Source: Limosilactobacillus caecicola (lineage in GTDB: Bacteria; Bacillota; Bacilli; Lactobacillales; Lactobacillaceae). Taken from it: a DNA stretch of 64,000 nucleotides. Position 1 is the stretch's first letter. Each line of letters begins with the position of its first letter. Under the pieces are notes generated by a model. The model had not been told where the DNA came from, did not search any database, and worked only from the letters and a program-made list of their open reading frames with translations. The stretch is from assembly GCF_943192935.1 (NCBI RefSeq), contig NZ_CALPCI010000004.1, positions 62,001 to 126,000 on the forward strand. Reading direction: 5' to 3'. Below, piece after piece: positions 1-9,700 of this stretch. A program made the position numbers and the translations under genes.

Positions 1-1
1 C

Positions 2-583
2 TTGCGAATGATTGCGGGACTCGAACAACCCACCACTGGTGAAATCCGGCAAAACGACCGTCAAGTGACCTCGATCAATCCCCAAGCCCGTTGTATGTTC
101 CAAGATGACCGACTGCTCCCGTGGATGACGGTCAGTGAAAACCTGACCTTTGGGGCTAAGGATAAGGAGCAACGTGCCCGGGCCCAACGACTATTAGAAA
201 CCATGGAACTCATGGAATTTAGTAACTACTACCCAACCAAGTTGTCTGGTGGGCAACGCCAACGGGTCGCCTTGGCCCGGGCCCTGATGGATAATCCAGA
301 ACTGCTCCTGTTGGACGAACCATTGGGCGCCTTGGACGCCCTGACCCGTCTGCGGATGCAGGACCTGATTTTAAAAATCACCAATGAGCAAAAAATCACG
401 ACCATGCTGGTGACCCACGACGTCTCTGAGGCCGTGCGGATGGCCAACCGCATTATCGTTGTCAAAAATTCGCAGATCCTCCGCCAACTCGACAATCCCT
501 ACCAAGGGGTGGACAACGAAAATGGCAAGTTACGCCGCCTCGAATTGGTCGATGAGGTGTTGGACATTATTTATCATGGATAA
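2..583 (+). CDS. ABC transporter ATP-binding protein, SsuB/TauB type (5' partial)
   Basis: This is the C-terminal part of a cytoplasmic ATPase that powers a nitrate/sulfonate/taurine-type importer. The reading frame is open at the window edge and begins just after where the Walker A motif should be (LRMIAGLEQP), so the gene starts upstream. Visible motifs are a Q-loop (MFQDDRLLPW), the ABC signature LSGGQRQRVALARAL, a Walker B with D-loop (LLLLDEPLGALDALTR) and the switch histidine in VTHDVSEAV. The Q-loop wording and short length are typical of the SsuB/TauB/NrtD family. The permease and binding protein should lie upstream, outside the window; the next gene is on the opposite strand. Exact substrate (aliphatic sulfonate, taurine, thiamine-precursor type) cannot be told from this fragment. 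Confidence 0.88.
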   Translation: MRMIAGLEQPTTGEIRQNDRQVTSINPQARCMFQDDRLLPWMTVSENLTFGAKDKEQRARAQRLLETMELMEFSNYYPTKLSGGQRQRVALARALMDNPELLLLDEPLGALDALTRLRMQDLILKITNEQKITTMLVTHDVSEAVRMANRIIVVKNSQILRQLDNPYQGVDNENGKLRRLELVDEVLDIIYHG

Positions 584-608
584 GTTCCTCGTATATAGTA
601 CAAAAACT

Positions 609-644
609 AGTTAAAAGTTCCCCGTATATAGGGAACTTTTAACT
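609..644. repeat. hairpin in a series of three related short repeats
   Basis: A 14-base inverted repeat (609-622 with 631-644) closes a loop containing CGTATATA. Two similar units, CCTCGTATATAG near 589-600 and CTCCCTGTATGGAGGGAAC near 651-669, flank it, so the spacer carries three variants of one small hairpin-forming repeat. It may help terminate the ABC gene. Confidence 0.45.
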
Positions 645-671
645 GATTTTCTCCCTGTATGGAGGGAACAA

Positions 672-710
672 CAAGCCCCCGCAGCTAGATTTTGTCTAAC
701 TGCGGGGGTT
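672..710. terminator. GC-rich intrinsic terminator between convergent genes
   Basis: The inverted repeat AGCCCCCGCAGCTAGA / TCTAACTGCGGGGGTT lies between the convergent ABC ATPase and lipoprotein genes. The T tracts are weak on both sides (TTCGTTTC on plus, TTGTTGTT on minus). It probably serves both strands. Confidence 0.6.
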
Positions 711-733
711 CGTTTCATATTTGAGTTATCTAT

Positions 734-1732
734 TTAATGATTTGCTTCCGAGATTGGACGTAATTCACTGACATAGCCGTTTACTTCCGACTTCTTACTT
801 GAGTTGTTATAGTAGTCAGTTTTAAGCTGCTTTAAGCTAATGGTCGACGTTTCGTAGTGACCCTCTGCCACCGATTCGCCGGCATCAGACGTCCATTGCT
901 TAATCGTAACATTCGTGCCATCGCTCGTGTAGAAGATGTAGCTTTCAGGATCACCATTGGCCGTGATGTAACTATAACCACCAACATCCTTGTCACTACC
1001 CGGTTCTTCGGTTCCGTAATACATTTCGCCGCTACTTAACCATTTCTTCATCCAATCCGGGTCCTTTAGTAAACCGACCATAATCCCAATCGTCTGGTCA
1101 CTGACCGTCCCACTCTTGGTTGACTTGGTCGAACTCTTGCTTGAAGAACTAGAAGTCGTGCTTGAATCACTGCCATTCGCAATCTTTTCGAAGTTGCTTT
1201 CGACATCCGCATTCTGCGTTTGGGTCCAGTTTGGTGTCCCGTTAGTGCTTTGTTCCACTAATGCCACTGGTTGGTTATTATGAAAGGCAAATGCGTAGGT
1301 GATGTGCGTAGCCGCATTGCCCGGCCGATCGTAATTATACAAGGCCACGACGTTGTAATCGTAGGAACCTTTCCCGGTTGGCGCCCACCCAATTGAAGAG
1401 TTAGAACCATTTACGGTCGTTTGGCTCAAGTCGCTTGGGTACTTCATCCCCGCCTTGGTTGTCAGGTCATTTTTACCATCATACTTCGTGTACGATTGGC
1501 CCATCGTCGGTGCCCACTTGTTCATAAAATCAGTTAGTTCCTGATCCTTCGTCGAATTCCATAATTGTGACGATTTTTTATTCGTTGACGTCGCAGACTT
1601 TGTGGTACTCTGGCCACTCGTTGCAGAGCTTGATTGTGTACTATGATTCGTCGCGGAACTCTGTCCACAACCGCTTAACAAAATTGCGCCAGCCGCTAGG
1701 ACTCCCAAGACCGATAATCTATTTAACTTCAT
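734..1732 (-). CDS. DUF4767-type surface lipoprotein
   Basis: This is a secreted, membrane-anchored lipoprotein of 332 residues with unknown function. Residues 1-20 form a signal peptide with lipobox LLSG|C, so Cys22 would be lipidated. A Ser/Thr/Lys linker precedes a first domain of about residues 55-185 (KDQELTDFMNKWAPTMGQ and WAPTGKGSYDYNVVALYNYDRPG), a layout I recognise as the DUF4767 family of lactobacilli. A second Ser/Thr-rich linker (about 190-210) leads to a C-terminal domain (about 212-320) resembling the small 'Lreu_0056-like' domain often paired with it; that second assignment is less sure. It starts with ATG after GGGAGG. It appears monocistronic, with a terminator on each side. 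Confidence 0.8.
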   Translation of the reverse strand: MKLNRLSVLGVLAAGAILLSGCGQSSATNHSTQSSSATSGQSTTKSATSTNKKSSQLWNSTKDQELTDFMNKWAPTMGQSYTKYDGKNDLTTKAGMKYPSDLSQTTVNGSNSSIGWAPTGKGSYDYNVVALYNYDRPGNAATHITYAFAFHNNQPVALVEQSTNGTPNWTQTQNADVESNFEKIANGSDSSTTSSSSSKSSTKSTKSGTVSDQTIGIMVGLLKDPDWMKKWLSSGEMYYGTEEPGSDKDVGGYSYITANGDPESYIFYTSDGTNVTIKQWTSDAGESVAEGHYETSTISLKQLKTDYYNNSSKKSEVNGYVSELRPISEANH

Positions 1733-1812
1733 CCGTTTATTTGCCTCCCTTTATTAAACAAAGTCGATTATACGACGTAGAATCGCGAACACTAACAAAT
1801 TTCATTCAACGC

Positions 1813-1848
1813 AAAAAGAGCATGACTGCCAAAGTTGGCGTCATACTC
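1813..1848 (-). terminator. intrinsic terminator of the mucus-binding protein gene
   Basis: On the minus strand, GAGTATGACGCCAA pairs with TTGGCAGTCATGCTC and is followed by TTTTT. It lies 24 bases past the stop codon of the LPQTG gene. Confidence 0.75.
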
Positions 1849-1871
1849 AATTAACATTTTAAAGCAAGAAA

Positions 1872-4415
1872 TTAGTCTTCCTTCTTGCGCTTCAAGCCAA
1901 AGGCCAGCAACCCGGCCATAGAAGCGGCGGCCAAGCCGAGAACTCCAGCTTGGTCATGCGTCTCGTTACCAGTTTGTGGTAATTGCTTAGCAGCGCTCTT
2001 CGTGTTGTTAGCGCTAGTTGAGACGTTTTCTTGTGACAATACCGCATCGCTTTCGCCATTTGGTAAAGTCGTGCCGTGGTTACCAGTCGTGGTGGTTTCA
2101 CCTGACGACAGCTTGGTGTAACTAATTTCGATTGTTGCGTCACTGGTTAATGGATCACCAGCAGGAACTTGATCGCTGGTTACTTGGTAACCAGCAATTT
2201 CTGGAACATCCAGCGCCGTCCATTCACTGGAAGCAACTTGCCATGGTCCGTAGGTAACTTCACCAGTGACTTCATCGACAGTGGCCGTCCGGGACAACTT
2301 CGCAGTTTGCGTCGTTGTCTTAACAGAACCATCTGGTAATTTAACATTGATCGTCCGGGTGACCGTCTTGTTCAGATCATTTTCACCAACACCACTTGGG
2401 TAGTTCTTGTTAGGGTTGTCAGGCAAAATATCGGCCGTAGTCTTTGGATCGGTTGGTTGAACCGTAATGGTGGCGTGTTCAACTTTGACGGTAATTGGAT
2501 CAATCCCGGCTGAGGTAACCTTGGCACTAGTTGGCAGGTTTTGTCCTGAAACAATCTTCCAACCAGCCGGAACACCACCGTTAATGTACTCAGTTACGTC
2601 TACGGTAGTATCCGTATCACCCTGGTAAGTTGAAGTTTTAATTGTATTACCATTTTCATCTTTGTAAGTAATCGTTCCCTTTTGTGGGTTAGCAGCATAA
2701 TTAATGTAGAAGTTGTAGCTGCCTGGAAGCTGATCAAACTTAACTTCGTTCTTAGCATTAGCGTCATTAGTATTAACCATAAAGTCGTAGGTAAAGGTAT
2801 GGTTAGTATCATCGTAACTGATGTTAAGCATTGGCCCCTTATTAGCATCTATTTCCTTGGAAACATAAGAATTTGGATCCGCGCTAATTGTGTAACCAGC
2901 TGGTTGATCAACTGGTGCACCCGTGATCAATGTCACATCGTCTGGACTATACTTCTTACTCCAAAGGTCCCCACCATCGACATTCTTATCAGTAGTTGTG
3001 TTGAAAGTCAGATACTTGGCGTTGTATGATGTACTGTAGGTAATTTCACCAGTAGCCAAGTTCTTCATTGCTGTCTTGTAAGCCGTGACGGTTTGGTTGG
3101 CAATAATCTTGTAAACGTAACCTGCATATTTATCAGCATGTGCAGAGTCACCAATTTCAGCAGCATATTCTGCAGCCGTCAGTGTTCCTTCACCCTTGTA
3201 AGTGTCAGGGAACTTTTCAACAACTTGGTAAGTTGCGGTTGCAGTTTGTTGATACTTAGGATCCTTAGTAACATCTTGCAGCACATTGATCTTAGCTGGA
3301 ACGTCAAGGTAGGTACCGTCACTGAAGTTAATCCGTACAGTTCCAGACTTTTCACCAGCGGTTGAGGTGTCTGGTTGTCCATCAGGAGCCCAAGTCATGT
3401 AGAAGCTCTTTTGTCCATCAGTAAAGTCACTGGCACTGTTGACGTTGGTACCACCCCAACCATTTTCAAGATCAGTAACGTTGATTAATTGACTGAAGTC
3501 ACTTTGAGGAAGTTTACTAATATCCTGGTTTTGATCGTACTGCTTAGTTTGACCGGTGGTTGCACCATAGAAGTCAGCAAACATCCAGCCAGCTTTTTCG
3601 CCCTTAACATAGACTGCCGGATTATAGCCAAATAACTTAATAATCTGGTCACTCCAGTTATATGCTATATCAAATTTTGGCTCACCATAGCCTTGGTGAA
3701 CCGTCGAAGCCGTGCCATTAGTAAAGTTGCTTACGTTGGTCTTAATTGGCGTGCCATTCGTCCACGTGCTGGAATCTCCATACCAAGTAAAGCTAAATTC
3801 ACTAGCTGGGAATGACTCCAGTGGTTTCATTCCACTTGGCATTAACCCACTGTTAGTTGTTGAGTCGATTGGGTCCAACACATAGGTTTTCCCATCAGCA
3901 GATAAACGGTAAGTGATCGTAGACGGTGCATAATTGCTGTTACTACTGTATGTTGAATCTGCATGAATAGTTATTGTATTTGGAACTGTCTTAGCTGCCG
4001 GATCATCAGGGCTGTCACCACTAGTCTTATGATAAGTACCAGTAATTGAAGAATAACCTACATCACGGTTAGTAGCCAAAGTCCCTTCTGGTGCTAATTT
4101 TTGTTCATTCGCAGTATTATCTGCAGTCTTAACCGTATTAGTTTTTTCATCAGTATCTTGGGAGGAATTTGACGGATCACTTACAGCTTGATTAGCAGAG
4201 CTGTCCGTACCCCCACCATTTTGATTTTGAGTATTTGTAACGACTGGTGTGTTCGTAGTATCAGTGGTGTCCGCATGAGCAGTCACGCTGTAACCACCAA
4301 GGAATGCTAAACCGATCAAAACAGAGGCAACCCCGACTCCGTACTTACGAAGACTAAACCGTTGCCGTTGATCCTTCATCTTCCGTATTATTTCTTGTTG
4401 ATTGTTTTTACTCAC
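1872..4415 (-). CDS. YSIRK-type LPXTG mucus-binding surface protein
   Basis: An 847-residue sortase-anchored adhesin is predicted. The N-terminus carries a YSIRK-type signal (RFSLRKYGVGVASVLIGLAF, about residues 19-38) that directs septal export. A Ser/Thr/Asn-rich linker (about 50-110) follows. A large central region (about 120-560) includes a Rib/alpha-like strand-rich stretch near 355-385 (GTVRINFSDGTYLDVP). A MucBP-like unit follows at about 590-665 (GTITYKDENGNTIKTSTYQG), then one Mub-B2-like repeat at about 690-785 (VTRTINVKLPDGSVKTTTQT, then GYQVTSDQVPAGDP). The sorting signal is LPQTGN at 812, a hydrophobic segment and KRKKED. The start is GTG, chosen because GGGAGGAATAATT lies just upstream. 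Binding to mucin is inferred from the family; only one or two mucin-type repeats are present, few compared with large Mub proteins. Confidence 0.9.
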   Translation of the reverse strand: MSKNNQQEIIRKMKDQRQRFSLRKYGVGVASVLIGLAFLGGYSVTAHADTTDTTNTPVVTNTQNQNGGGTDSSANQAVSDPSNSSQDTDEKTNTVKTADNTANEQKLAPEGTLATNRDVGYSSITGTYHKTSGDSPDDPAAKTVPNTITIHADSTYSSNSNYAPSTITYRLSADGKTYVLDPIDSTTNSGLMPSGMKPLESFPASEFSFTWYGDSSTWTNGTPIKTNVSNFTNGTASTVHQGYGEPKFDIAYNWSDQIIKLFGYNPAVYVKGEKAGWMFADFYGATTGQTKQYDQNQDISKLPQSDFSQLINVTDLENGWGGTNVNSASDFTDGQKSFYMTWAPDGQPDTSTAGEKSGTVRINFSDGTYLDVPAKINVLQDVTKDPKYQQTATATYQVVEKFPDTYKGEGTLTAAEYAAEIGDSAHADKYAGYVYKIIANQTVTAYKTAMKNLATGEITYSTSYNAKYLTFNTTTDKNVDGGDLWSKKYSPDDVTLITGAPVDQPAGYTISADPNSYVSKEIDANKGPMLNISYDDTNHTFTYDFMVNTNDANAKNEVKFDQLPGSYNFYINYAANPQKGTITYKDENGNTIKTSTYQGDTDTTVDVTEYINGGVPAGWKIVSGQNLPTSAKVTSAGIDPITVKVEHATITVQPTDPKTTADILPDNPNKNYPSGVGENDLNKTVTRTINVKLPDGSVKTTTQTAKLSRTATVDEVTGEVTYGPWQVASSEWTALDVPEIAGYQVTSDQVPAGDPLTSDATIEISYTKLSSGETTTTGNHGTTLPNGESDAVLSQENVSTSANNTKSAAKQLPQTGNETHDQAGVLGLAAASMAGLLAFGLKRKKED

Positions 4416-4495
4416 AATTATTCCTCCCAGATTAACTTATAAAGTACTTTGTGAAGATTTTGATGATTTTTTATGATCATTAGCGCAATAAAGAA

Positions 4496-4535
4496 CCCCT
4501 TAGTTAGATTTTTAGGTCTAGCGAGGGGAATTTTT
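4496..4535 (+). terminator. possible intrinsic terminator
   Basis: An imperfect stem (CCCCTTAG...AGA with TCTAGCGAGGGG) is followed on the plus strand by AATTTTT. No plus-strand gene precedes it directly, so it may be left over from a lost gene. Confidence 0.35.
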
Positions 4536-4637
4536 AAATTTTACGTTGAGGTGAGTAATTACTCACTATATTTCAAAAAGGAAGTGGTGGCAACGCATTA
4601 AGCCTCGACCACCAAATGCCCAATCGCGAATTTTTTT

Positions 4638-4907
4638 GGGGGGCAGATTGGCTATATGGCGCAATCCGACGCCCTGTATGAGAGCCTCACTGCCGAAGAA
4701 AACCCCACCTTCTTCGGCGAGATGAAAGGAATGGCTAAGCAACAATTACAAGCAGAAATTGCGAAAGTGGCCCAGGTCGTTGACCTGACGAATACATTAT
4801 CTAAACGAGTTGGTGAATATTCTAGAGGAATGAAGCGGCGACTGTCACTGGCGATCGCCCTCTTGAACACCAATCACATATTAAAAATGACGTGTAAAAT
4901 TGGCTAG
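4638..4907 (+). pseudogene. remnant of an ABC-2 type transporter ATPase
   Basis: The frame reads GGQIGYMAQSDALYESLTA and continues through an ABC signature region (VGEYSRGMKRRLSLAIALL). That matches the middle of a YhaQ/CcmA-like export ATPase from the Q-loop to the signature. Walker A is missing upstream, where the sequence turns into a G/T run. The protein breaks off where Walker B should follow, ending in the unrelated tail NTNHILKMTCKIG. The fragment is therefore deleted at both ends and cannot hydrolyse ATP. It sits in a short decayed stretch between two surface-protein blocks, consistent with loss of an earlier transporter operon. Confidence 0.75.
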
Positions 4908-4911
4908 CTGA

Positions 4912-5260
4912 AGAAGGCGACTACTTACTAAGACCCAATATCATGATGATCGTCTTGATTTAATTCACCAACTACTACTTTTTTATAATAACGACAAAGC
5001 AACATTAATTGATAAGCTTACTGACACAGTGTTTGCTAGTGATTAAGTGACTGGTAATGGTTCGGGGTCTTATACTTTTCAATGCAGTCGTGGCCGAACA
5101 ACACCTCGTTGGAAATTTTGATTTACTGCGTGAAGCTTGTGAAAAGCTTGATCCAAATTTTGAACTTTTAAAAGCTGGTGCTGAACATGCTGATGTACTA
5201 ATTAGATGCTATCTACTACCCGACTCAGTAGAAGAAGTAGTTAATGAAATGTTGAAATAA
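4912..5260 (+). pseudogene. decayed small phage-like or hypothetical gene (nonsense plus frameshift)
   Basis: Two frames together read like one protein: YHDDRLDLIHQLLLFYNND...LIDKLTDTVFASD, an in-frame TAA at 5044, then VTGNGSGSYTF, then after a one-base shift near 5077-5080 NAVVAEQHLVGNFDLLREAC...GAEHADVLIRCYLL to the stop at 5260. The pattern (GSGSYTF, aromatic-rich middle, GAE.xDV.IRCYLL) is one I associate with small uncharacterised proteins of lactobacillal phages and islands; no function is known to me. The stop falls where a tyrosine codon would be one base away. The second half alone could give a 67-residue peptide starting at 5057 but has no ribosome binding site, so I call it broken. 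Confidence 0.6.
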
Positions 5261-5275
5261 TACTACAGAAACAAT

Positions 5276-5307
5276 AAAACCCGATACAAAAAAATGTACC
5301 GGGTTTT
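5276..5307. terminator. bidirectional terminator
   Basis: AAAACCCGATACA pairs with TGTACCGGGTTTT around a poly-A loop, with T runs available on both strands. It separates the decayed plus-strand gene from the minus-strand lipoprotein gene. Confidence 0.75.
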
Positions 5308-5318
5308 GTTTTACGCGC

Positions 5319-6026
5319 TTAATTAGTTTTTACCAAACCATTGGGACCGTCCGTATAGCCTTCAAAGTTATCATGAGATTTGGGAAGATAATTGGGATCA
5401 TTTTCTGGCAATTGCGTTCGTTCTTCAAATGACATATTACTACTACTTGAAGAACTGCTTTGGCTACTTTCATTGGTACTTGTTGAATTCGTGGAACTAT
5501 CGTTATCAGGTTTATCATAACCATTTTCTTGCACTTTTTGTTCCTGTGATTTTTTTGCTTTATTGAACATACTCATAAAATCTTCATAAGTCATATCAAT
5601 TTTAGTAGAAGTATCGGCAGTCCAGCTATACTTCGCATTTTTTGCTGAAGCAAAAGTTTTGAATTTATTTCCAACTAATTTTCCCTTCAATACAAAGTAA
5701 TCATTGTCATAGATACTATGCATCTTAATTTGAAAACGATTATTTCCTAAGGACTTCCAAGTGCCTCGCATAGCACCCCCATAATAACCGTTATCATCAT
5801 TACCTGTTTCAGGAGTGCAGTACATTAGGGTGCCATCTTTCTTAAAGTACCAATAATCTGGTTGTTCGTTTCCGTCATCATCAGTACTAGGTGTACGATA
5901 TACACCACTAAGAACTTGGTTATGGCTGGTCGATTTTTTACTATGCGTATTGTTTGAACAACCAGCTACTAAAAATACAAAGCCAACTAAACATAAAGAC
6001 AATATCAATCTGGTTACTTTTTTCAT
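5319..6026 (-). CDS. uncharacterised lipoprotein
   Basis: This is a secreted lipoprotein of 235 residues of unknown function. The signal MKKVTRLILSLCLVGFVFLV is followed by the lipobox VAG|C. The body (about residues 30-140) is rich in Tyr, Asp and Gly and includes DYWYFKKDGTLMYC and GTWKSLGNNRFQIK. This looks like a small beta-sheet fold of the kind found in many Gram-positive lipoproteins. A Ser/Asn-rich low-complexity stretch (about 170-195) precedes the C-terminal tail. The frame opens at an ATG 30 bases further upstream (6056), but that ATG has no ribosome binding site. The ATG at 6026 has GGGAG about 10 bases before it and starts directly with the signal peptide. The next upstream gene on the same strand is another small exported protein. 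Confidence 0.72.
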   Translation of the reverse strand: MKKVTRLILSLCLVGFVFLVAGCSNNTHSKKSTSHNQVLSGVYRTPSTDDDGNEQPDYWYFKKDGTLMYCTPETGNDDNGYYGGAMRGTWKSLGNNRFQIKMHSIYDNDYFVLKGKLVGNKFKTFASAKNAKYSWTADTSTKIDMTYEDFMSMFNKAKKSQEQKVQENGYDKPDNDSSTNSTSTNESSQSSSSSSSNMSFEERTQLPENDPNYLPKSHDNFEGYTDGPNGLVKTN

Positions 6027-6117
6027 ATATAAACTACTCCCAATAATGTTTTTCAATGTTTATTACTTGTAGTACCCCTCAAAGGCAAACACTTCGAGCA
6101 TTGTTTTATTCAATAGA

Positions 6118-6699
6118 TCAGTTTTCTAGCAAATCCTCTACAATATTCGTTGCATTTTGGTCATGCGTCTTTTGGTCTTCCATTATTTTATTATCTAATT
6201 TGTCCTCTGGCTTTTTCGTAAATTGCCCGTTTTTGTACGAATAAATGATTTTTTTATCACCCTGGTAAACATTTACGGTCCAATTTTTCAGATAACTTTT
6301 AGATTTATAAACGTTGTAACACATGGGTTCCACACTAGTTTCGGTAATATCCATCATGCCCATTGCACCAGTTTGGTCTTCATCATCCATAGTCAACCAA
6401 CGGTTAATAGTCGACACATGGTTGTTATAGTATGAATACATATTAGCCTTAATTTGGTCCATTAACTCTTGATGTGGATATAGCTTAATAAGCTTATCTT
6501 TGGAATTAACTTTGACTGTGTACTTACTACTTAAATTACGTAAAGCGGCACCGTTATTGGTGTAAATCTTATTCAATTCTGATTTTGCACGCTGATTTTG
6601 AATACTTCTATACATGTGCGGAGCTAATAATACCAAAATAATTAGTACTATCACGGTGCCCCATTTATACCGTTTGTCATTCATAAATTTTTCTTTCAT
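6118..6699 (-). CDS. membrane-anchored hypothetical protein
   Basis: This 193-residue protein has one N-terminal membrane segment (about residues 13-31, WGTVIVLIILVLLAPHMY) and a predicted extracytoplasmic body. I do not recognise a family. The body contains a lysine-rich region, NRWLTMDDEDQTGAMGMMD, and a strand-rich end (NWTVNVYQGDKKIIYSYKNG). The ATG at 6699 follows GGGGAATAAAAA. It lies about 90 bases upstream of the lipoprotein start on the same strand, with no terminator visible between them, so the two may be co-transcribed and act together at the cell surface. Confidence 0.62.
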   Translation of the reverse strand: MKEKFMNDKRYKWGTVIVLIILVLLAPHMYRSIQNQRAKSELNKIYTNNGAALRNLSSKYTVKVNSKDKLIKLYPHQELMDQIKANMYSYYNNHVSTINRWLTMDDEDQTGAMGMMDITETSVEPMCYNVYKSKSYLKNWTVNVYQGDKKIIYSYKNGQFTKKPEDKLDNKIMEDQKTHDQNATNIVEDLLEN

Positions 6700-6717
6700 T
6701 TTTTATTCCCCACTATA

Positions 6718-6746
6718 AAAGTGGCCAGTTATTGATTGGCCACTTT
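6718..6746 (-). terminator. terminator of the intact SEC10/PgrA gene
   Basis: AAAGTGGCCA and TGGCCACTTT form a perfect 10-base stem. On the minus strand it is followed by TTTTATAG, 25 bases after the stop codon at 6771. Confidence 0.75.
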
Positions 6747-6770
6747 CAATTTATATCTCAGCATCATTTT

Positions 6771-9700
6771 TTAGTTATGACGCTTTTTGTTAATACCAAC
6801 AAATCCAAACATGGCTACAACAGAAGCCATACCTAAGCCAAGTACACTCATAACTTTATTAACGTTATTTCCAGTTTGTGGCAACTTACCGTTATCGAAT
6901 TGAGTACGACTAGTAATGGCATTACTTTGTGATAATGCCACAGCGTTGGCAGCAACGAACTTCGTGCCGTTGTTTGTGTCGTTTTTAGCAACAACTACGT
7001 TACCGTCAGTACCGTTGGTCTTAACAGCATTTTCACCACGGTCTTCGGTTTGGCCGGTGTGACTATCCGTCTTGCTGTTGTCCTTGCCAGGTTCCGTGCC
7101 GGTGTGGCCGGTATCGCCACTTGGATCTGGTTGAACTGGCGTCACGGCAGCTAAGACGTTGAAGTGGACCGGCTTGGTGACCGATGAACCGTCAGGGAAG
7201 GTTACTAAGACGTCTTCGTCGTAAGCGCCTGGGGTCGTCATGTCGTTCTTAACCGCCTCGGCGTTAGCCCAAGCGACCGTGGTACCAGTTGGTACCGGGT
7301 CGAGACTAGAGCTGGCCACTTCTAAGAAGGAAGCCAGTACTAAGGATTGGGTTGGGTCCGCCTTAGTTGGGTTAGCCAAGGTTGGTGTTGGCAAAGCATC
7401 ACCAACGTGCACATCAGTGATTGGGTTGATGGCAACCGAGTCACCGTAAACCTTGTCGTCAGAGATTAAGTTAGCCTTGGCCTTGTCGAAGGCAGCTTGC
7501 GCAGCGTCAGCCTTAGTTTGGGCGTCAGCAAGGGCCTTTTGTGCTTGGTCAGCGGCATCTTGGGCCTTCTTCAAGTCACTCGCCGTGGTGTCCGCCTTGG
7601 ATTGAGCAGCTTGGAGCGCTTCGTTGGCAGCGTTGGCCTTGTCTTGCGCGTCGGTGAGGGCCTTGTCAGCGTCTGCCTTGGCGTTCTTGATGGCGTCAAG
7701 TTCAGCTTGGGCGTCCTTCAAGGTCTTGGCCGTGGCGTCCGCCTTGTCTTGAGCGGTCTTCAAGTTGTCGTTAGCGGTTTGCAGAGCTGCGTCGGCCTTG
7801 TCCTTTGCAGTTTGTGCATCGGATAATGCTTGCGTAGCTGAAGCAACCAACTGATCAGCTTGGTCCTTGTTGGCTTGGGCCGTCTTCAAGTTAGCTTGAG
7901 CGGTTGCCAGATCCATGGTGTCCTTCTGTAATGAAGCGAGGTTGTCTTGAGCCTTCGTTAAGGTATCAGCGGCCTGACTTTGGGCCGTTTTCGCATCGGC
8001 CAGCTTCGTTTGCGCAGTCTGCAAAGCAGTTGATGCGTCATCGGCCTTAGATTGGGCCGTGGCAACGGCTTGCTTGGCCGTGTTGATCTTCGAAACTAAG
8101 TCAGAAGAAGATGAGGCCGCGTATACATCGGCAAGCTGGTTACTTGCATCATTAGCAGCCGTCTTGAGGGCTTGAACTTGATCATAAGTATCAATATCTC
8201 TTTGATAGGTATCTGCCCAGTCACCGGCCGTCCCATCTGCGATTGCTTGTTTCTCTTTATTGTACATATTTTCATCGATAGCACTCAAACCGTACTTGTG
8301 TGTTGCACAATATTCTGTGATATCTTGAATGGCTTTTTGATATGCTGTCTTAGCGCTTTCAACTTCGGTAGTGTCTTGCGAATCAGTTAATCCAAGCGGA
8401 GTTTGGTATTGCGGTTGGTTAACCAATGCATCAGCACCAGCACCAGCAATAGTAGTAAGCGGAGCCATGTTAAAGTGGAATCCACCACCATGAAGATTCT
8501 TTTGACCATAAAATCCACTAGTTGTATAGTCTGTGGTATCGTAGTCATATTGCACACCAAGTTGGTCAGCTTGCGCGCCTTCTTTTGATAAAGAACCACC
8601 ATTTAAACCACTACCTAAAATAGATAAAGTGTGTCCATATGCGGAAGCTGAATCTTCAAATAATAAAGCAACAATGGAGTCATAAATACCATGCTGAAGG
8701 TCATTACGGGTTAAACCATCAAAGCTAGCTTGCCAAACATCATTAGTCATATCTGGACTTCCTATGAAGGTTTCTTTAGCGAAACTCATGTCACCAGCCC
8801 AAGCCTCTGAAAATTGGTCACTTGTACCTAACCATTTTTTACTAACAACATCTAAGGCATTATTATTGTGGCCTTTGTCCCAGTTATTCCACTTATCTTT
8901 GTAATCTTCAATTACATTATCCGTTGCCATCTGAACTGCTCCAGTGGTAACAATAGTTTGCGGTGCTCCAACTTGCTTACGAATGTGGTTAATTAGAGCG
9001 GCCGCATATTGAGAAGCGTAAGTAGCGTCTTCTACAGATAGGTGTCCATCACTAGTCAAGGTAACAGGGATAGCTTCGGCAGCAGGATCATCTTTATAGG
9101 TGTTCAGCTTTTCACTGTTAAATCCTTCTTGCTGGAATCTGTTAAACTCTGTTGAATTGTTATCTTTATTAATTGTAGATCCGTTAATATACTTGGATTG
9201 GTCCTTCAACATTGCGGCCGCATCCTTGATCCATTCGTCAGTGGCCGTGATGGTGTTGACGATGGTTTGACCGTTTTGTAATTGGTCGAGGGCGTCTTGA
9301 GCACTCTTCAAGCTGTCTTGGGCCGTGGTGTTAGCCGAAGTCTTCGCGTCGACGTCGGATTGGGCGTCACTAACCGTTTGGTCAGCTGCGGACTTGGTCG
9401 TGGTGGCATCGTCGACGGCCTTTTGCGCGTCGGACAAGGCTTGTTCGTGGTCTTGAGCATTCTTGACATCACTTTGGGCCGTGTCGAGGCGATCTTGGGC
9501 CGTCGATTGGGCCACCTCGGCCTGATCTAAACTGTCTTGGGCGGTCTTGGCCTGCGTATCGGCCTGGTCTGCCTCAGTGGCGGCCTGTGATTGCGCAGCG
9601 GAAGCTGACGTGAGGTCGGCTTGGGCACTGTCATTGTTCTTGGTGGCGTCATCGACCGCGGATTGGGCGTTTTGTTCAGCGTTCGGGTCAGCAGCCACTT

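Noticed and set aside
7240-7826. Long plus-strand frames rich in Gly, Val and Leu opposite the SEC10 gene
   Set aside because: They mirror the repetitive Ala/Asp/Gln codons of the real minus-strand coiled coil and have no ribosome binding site.
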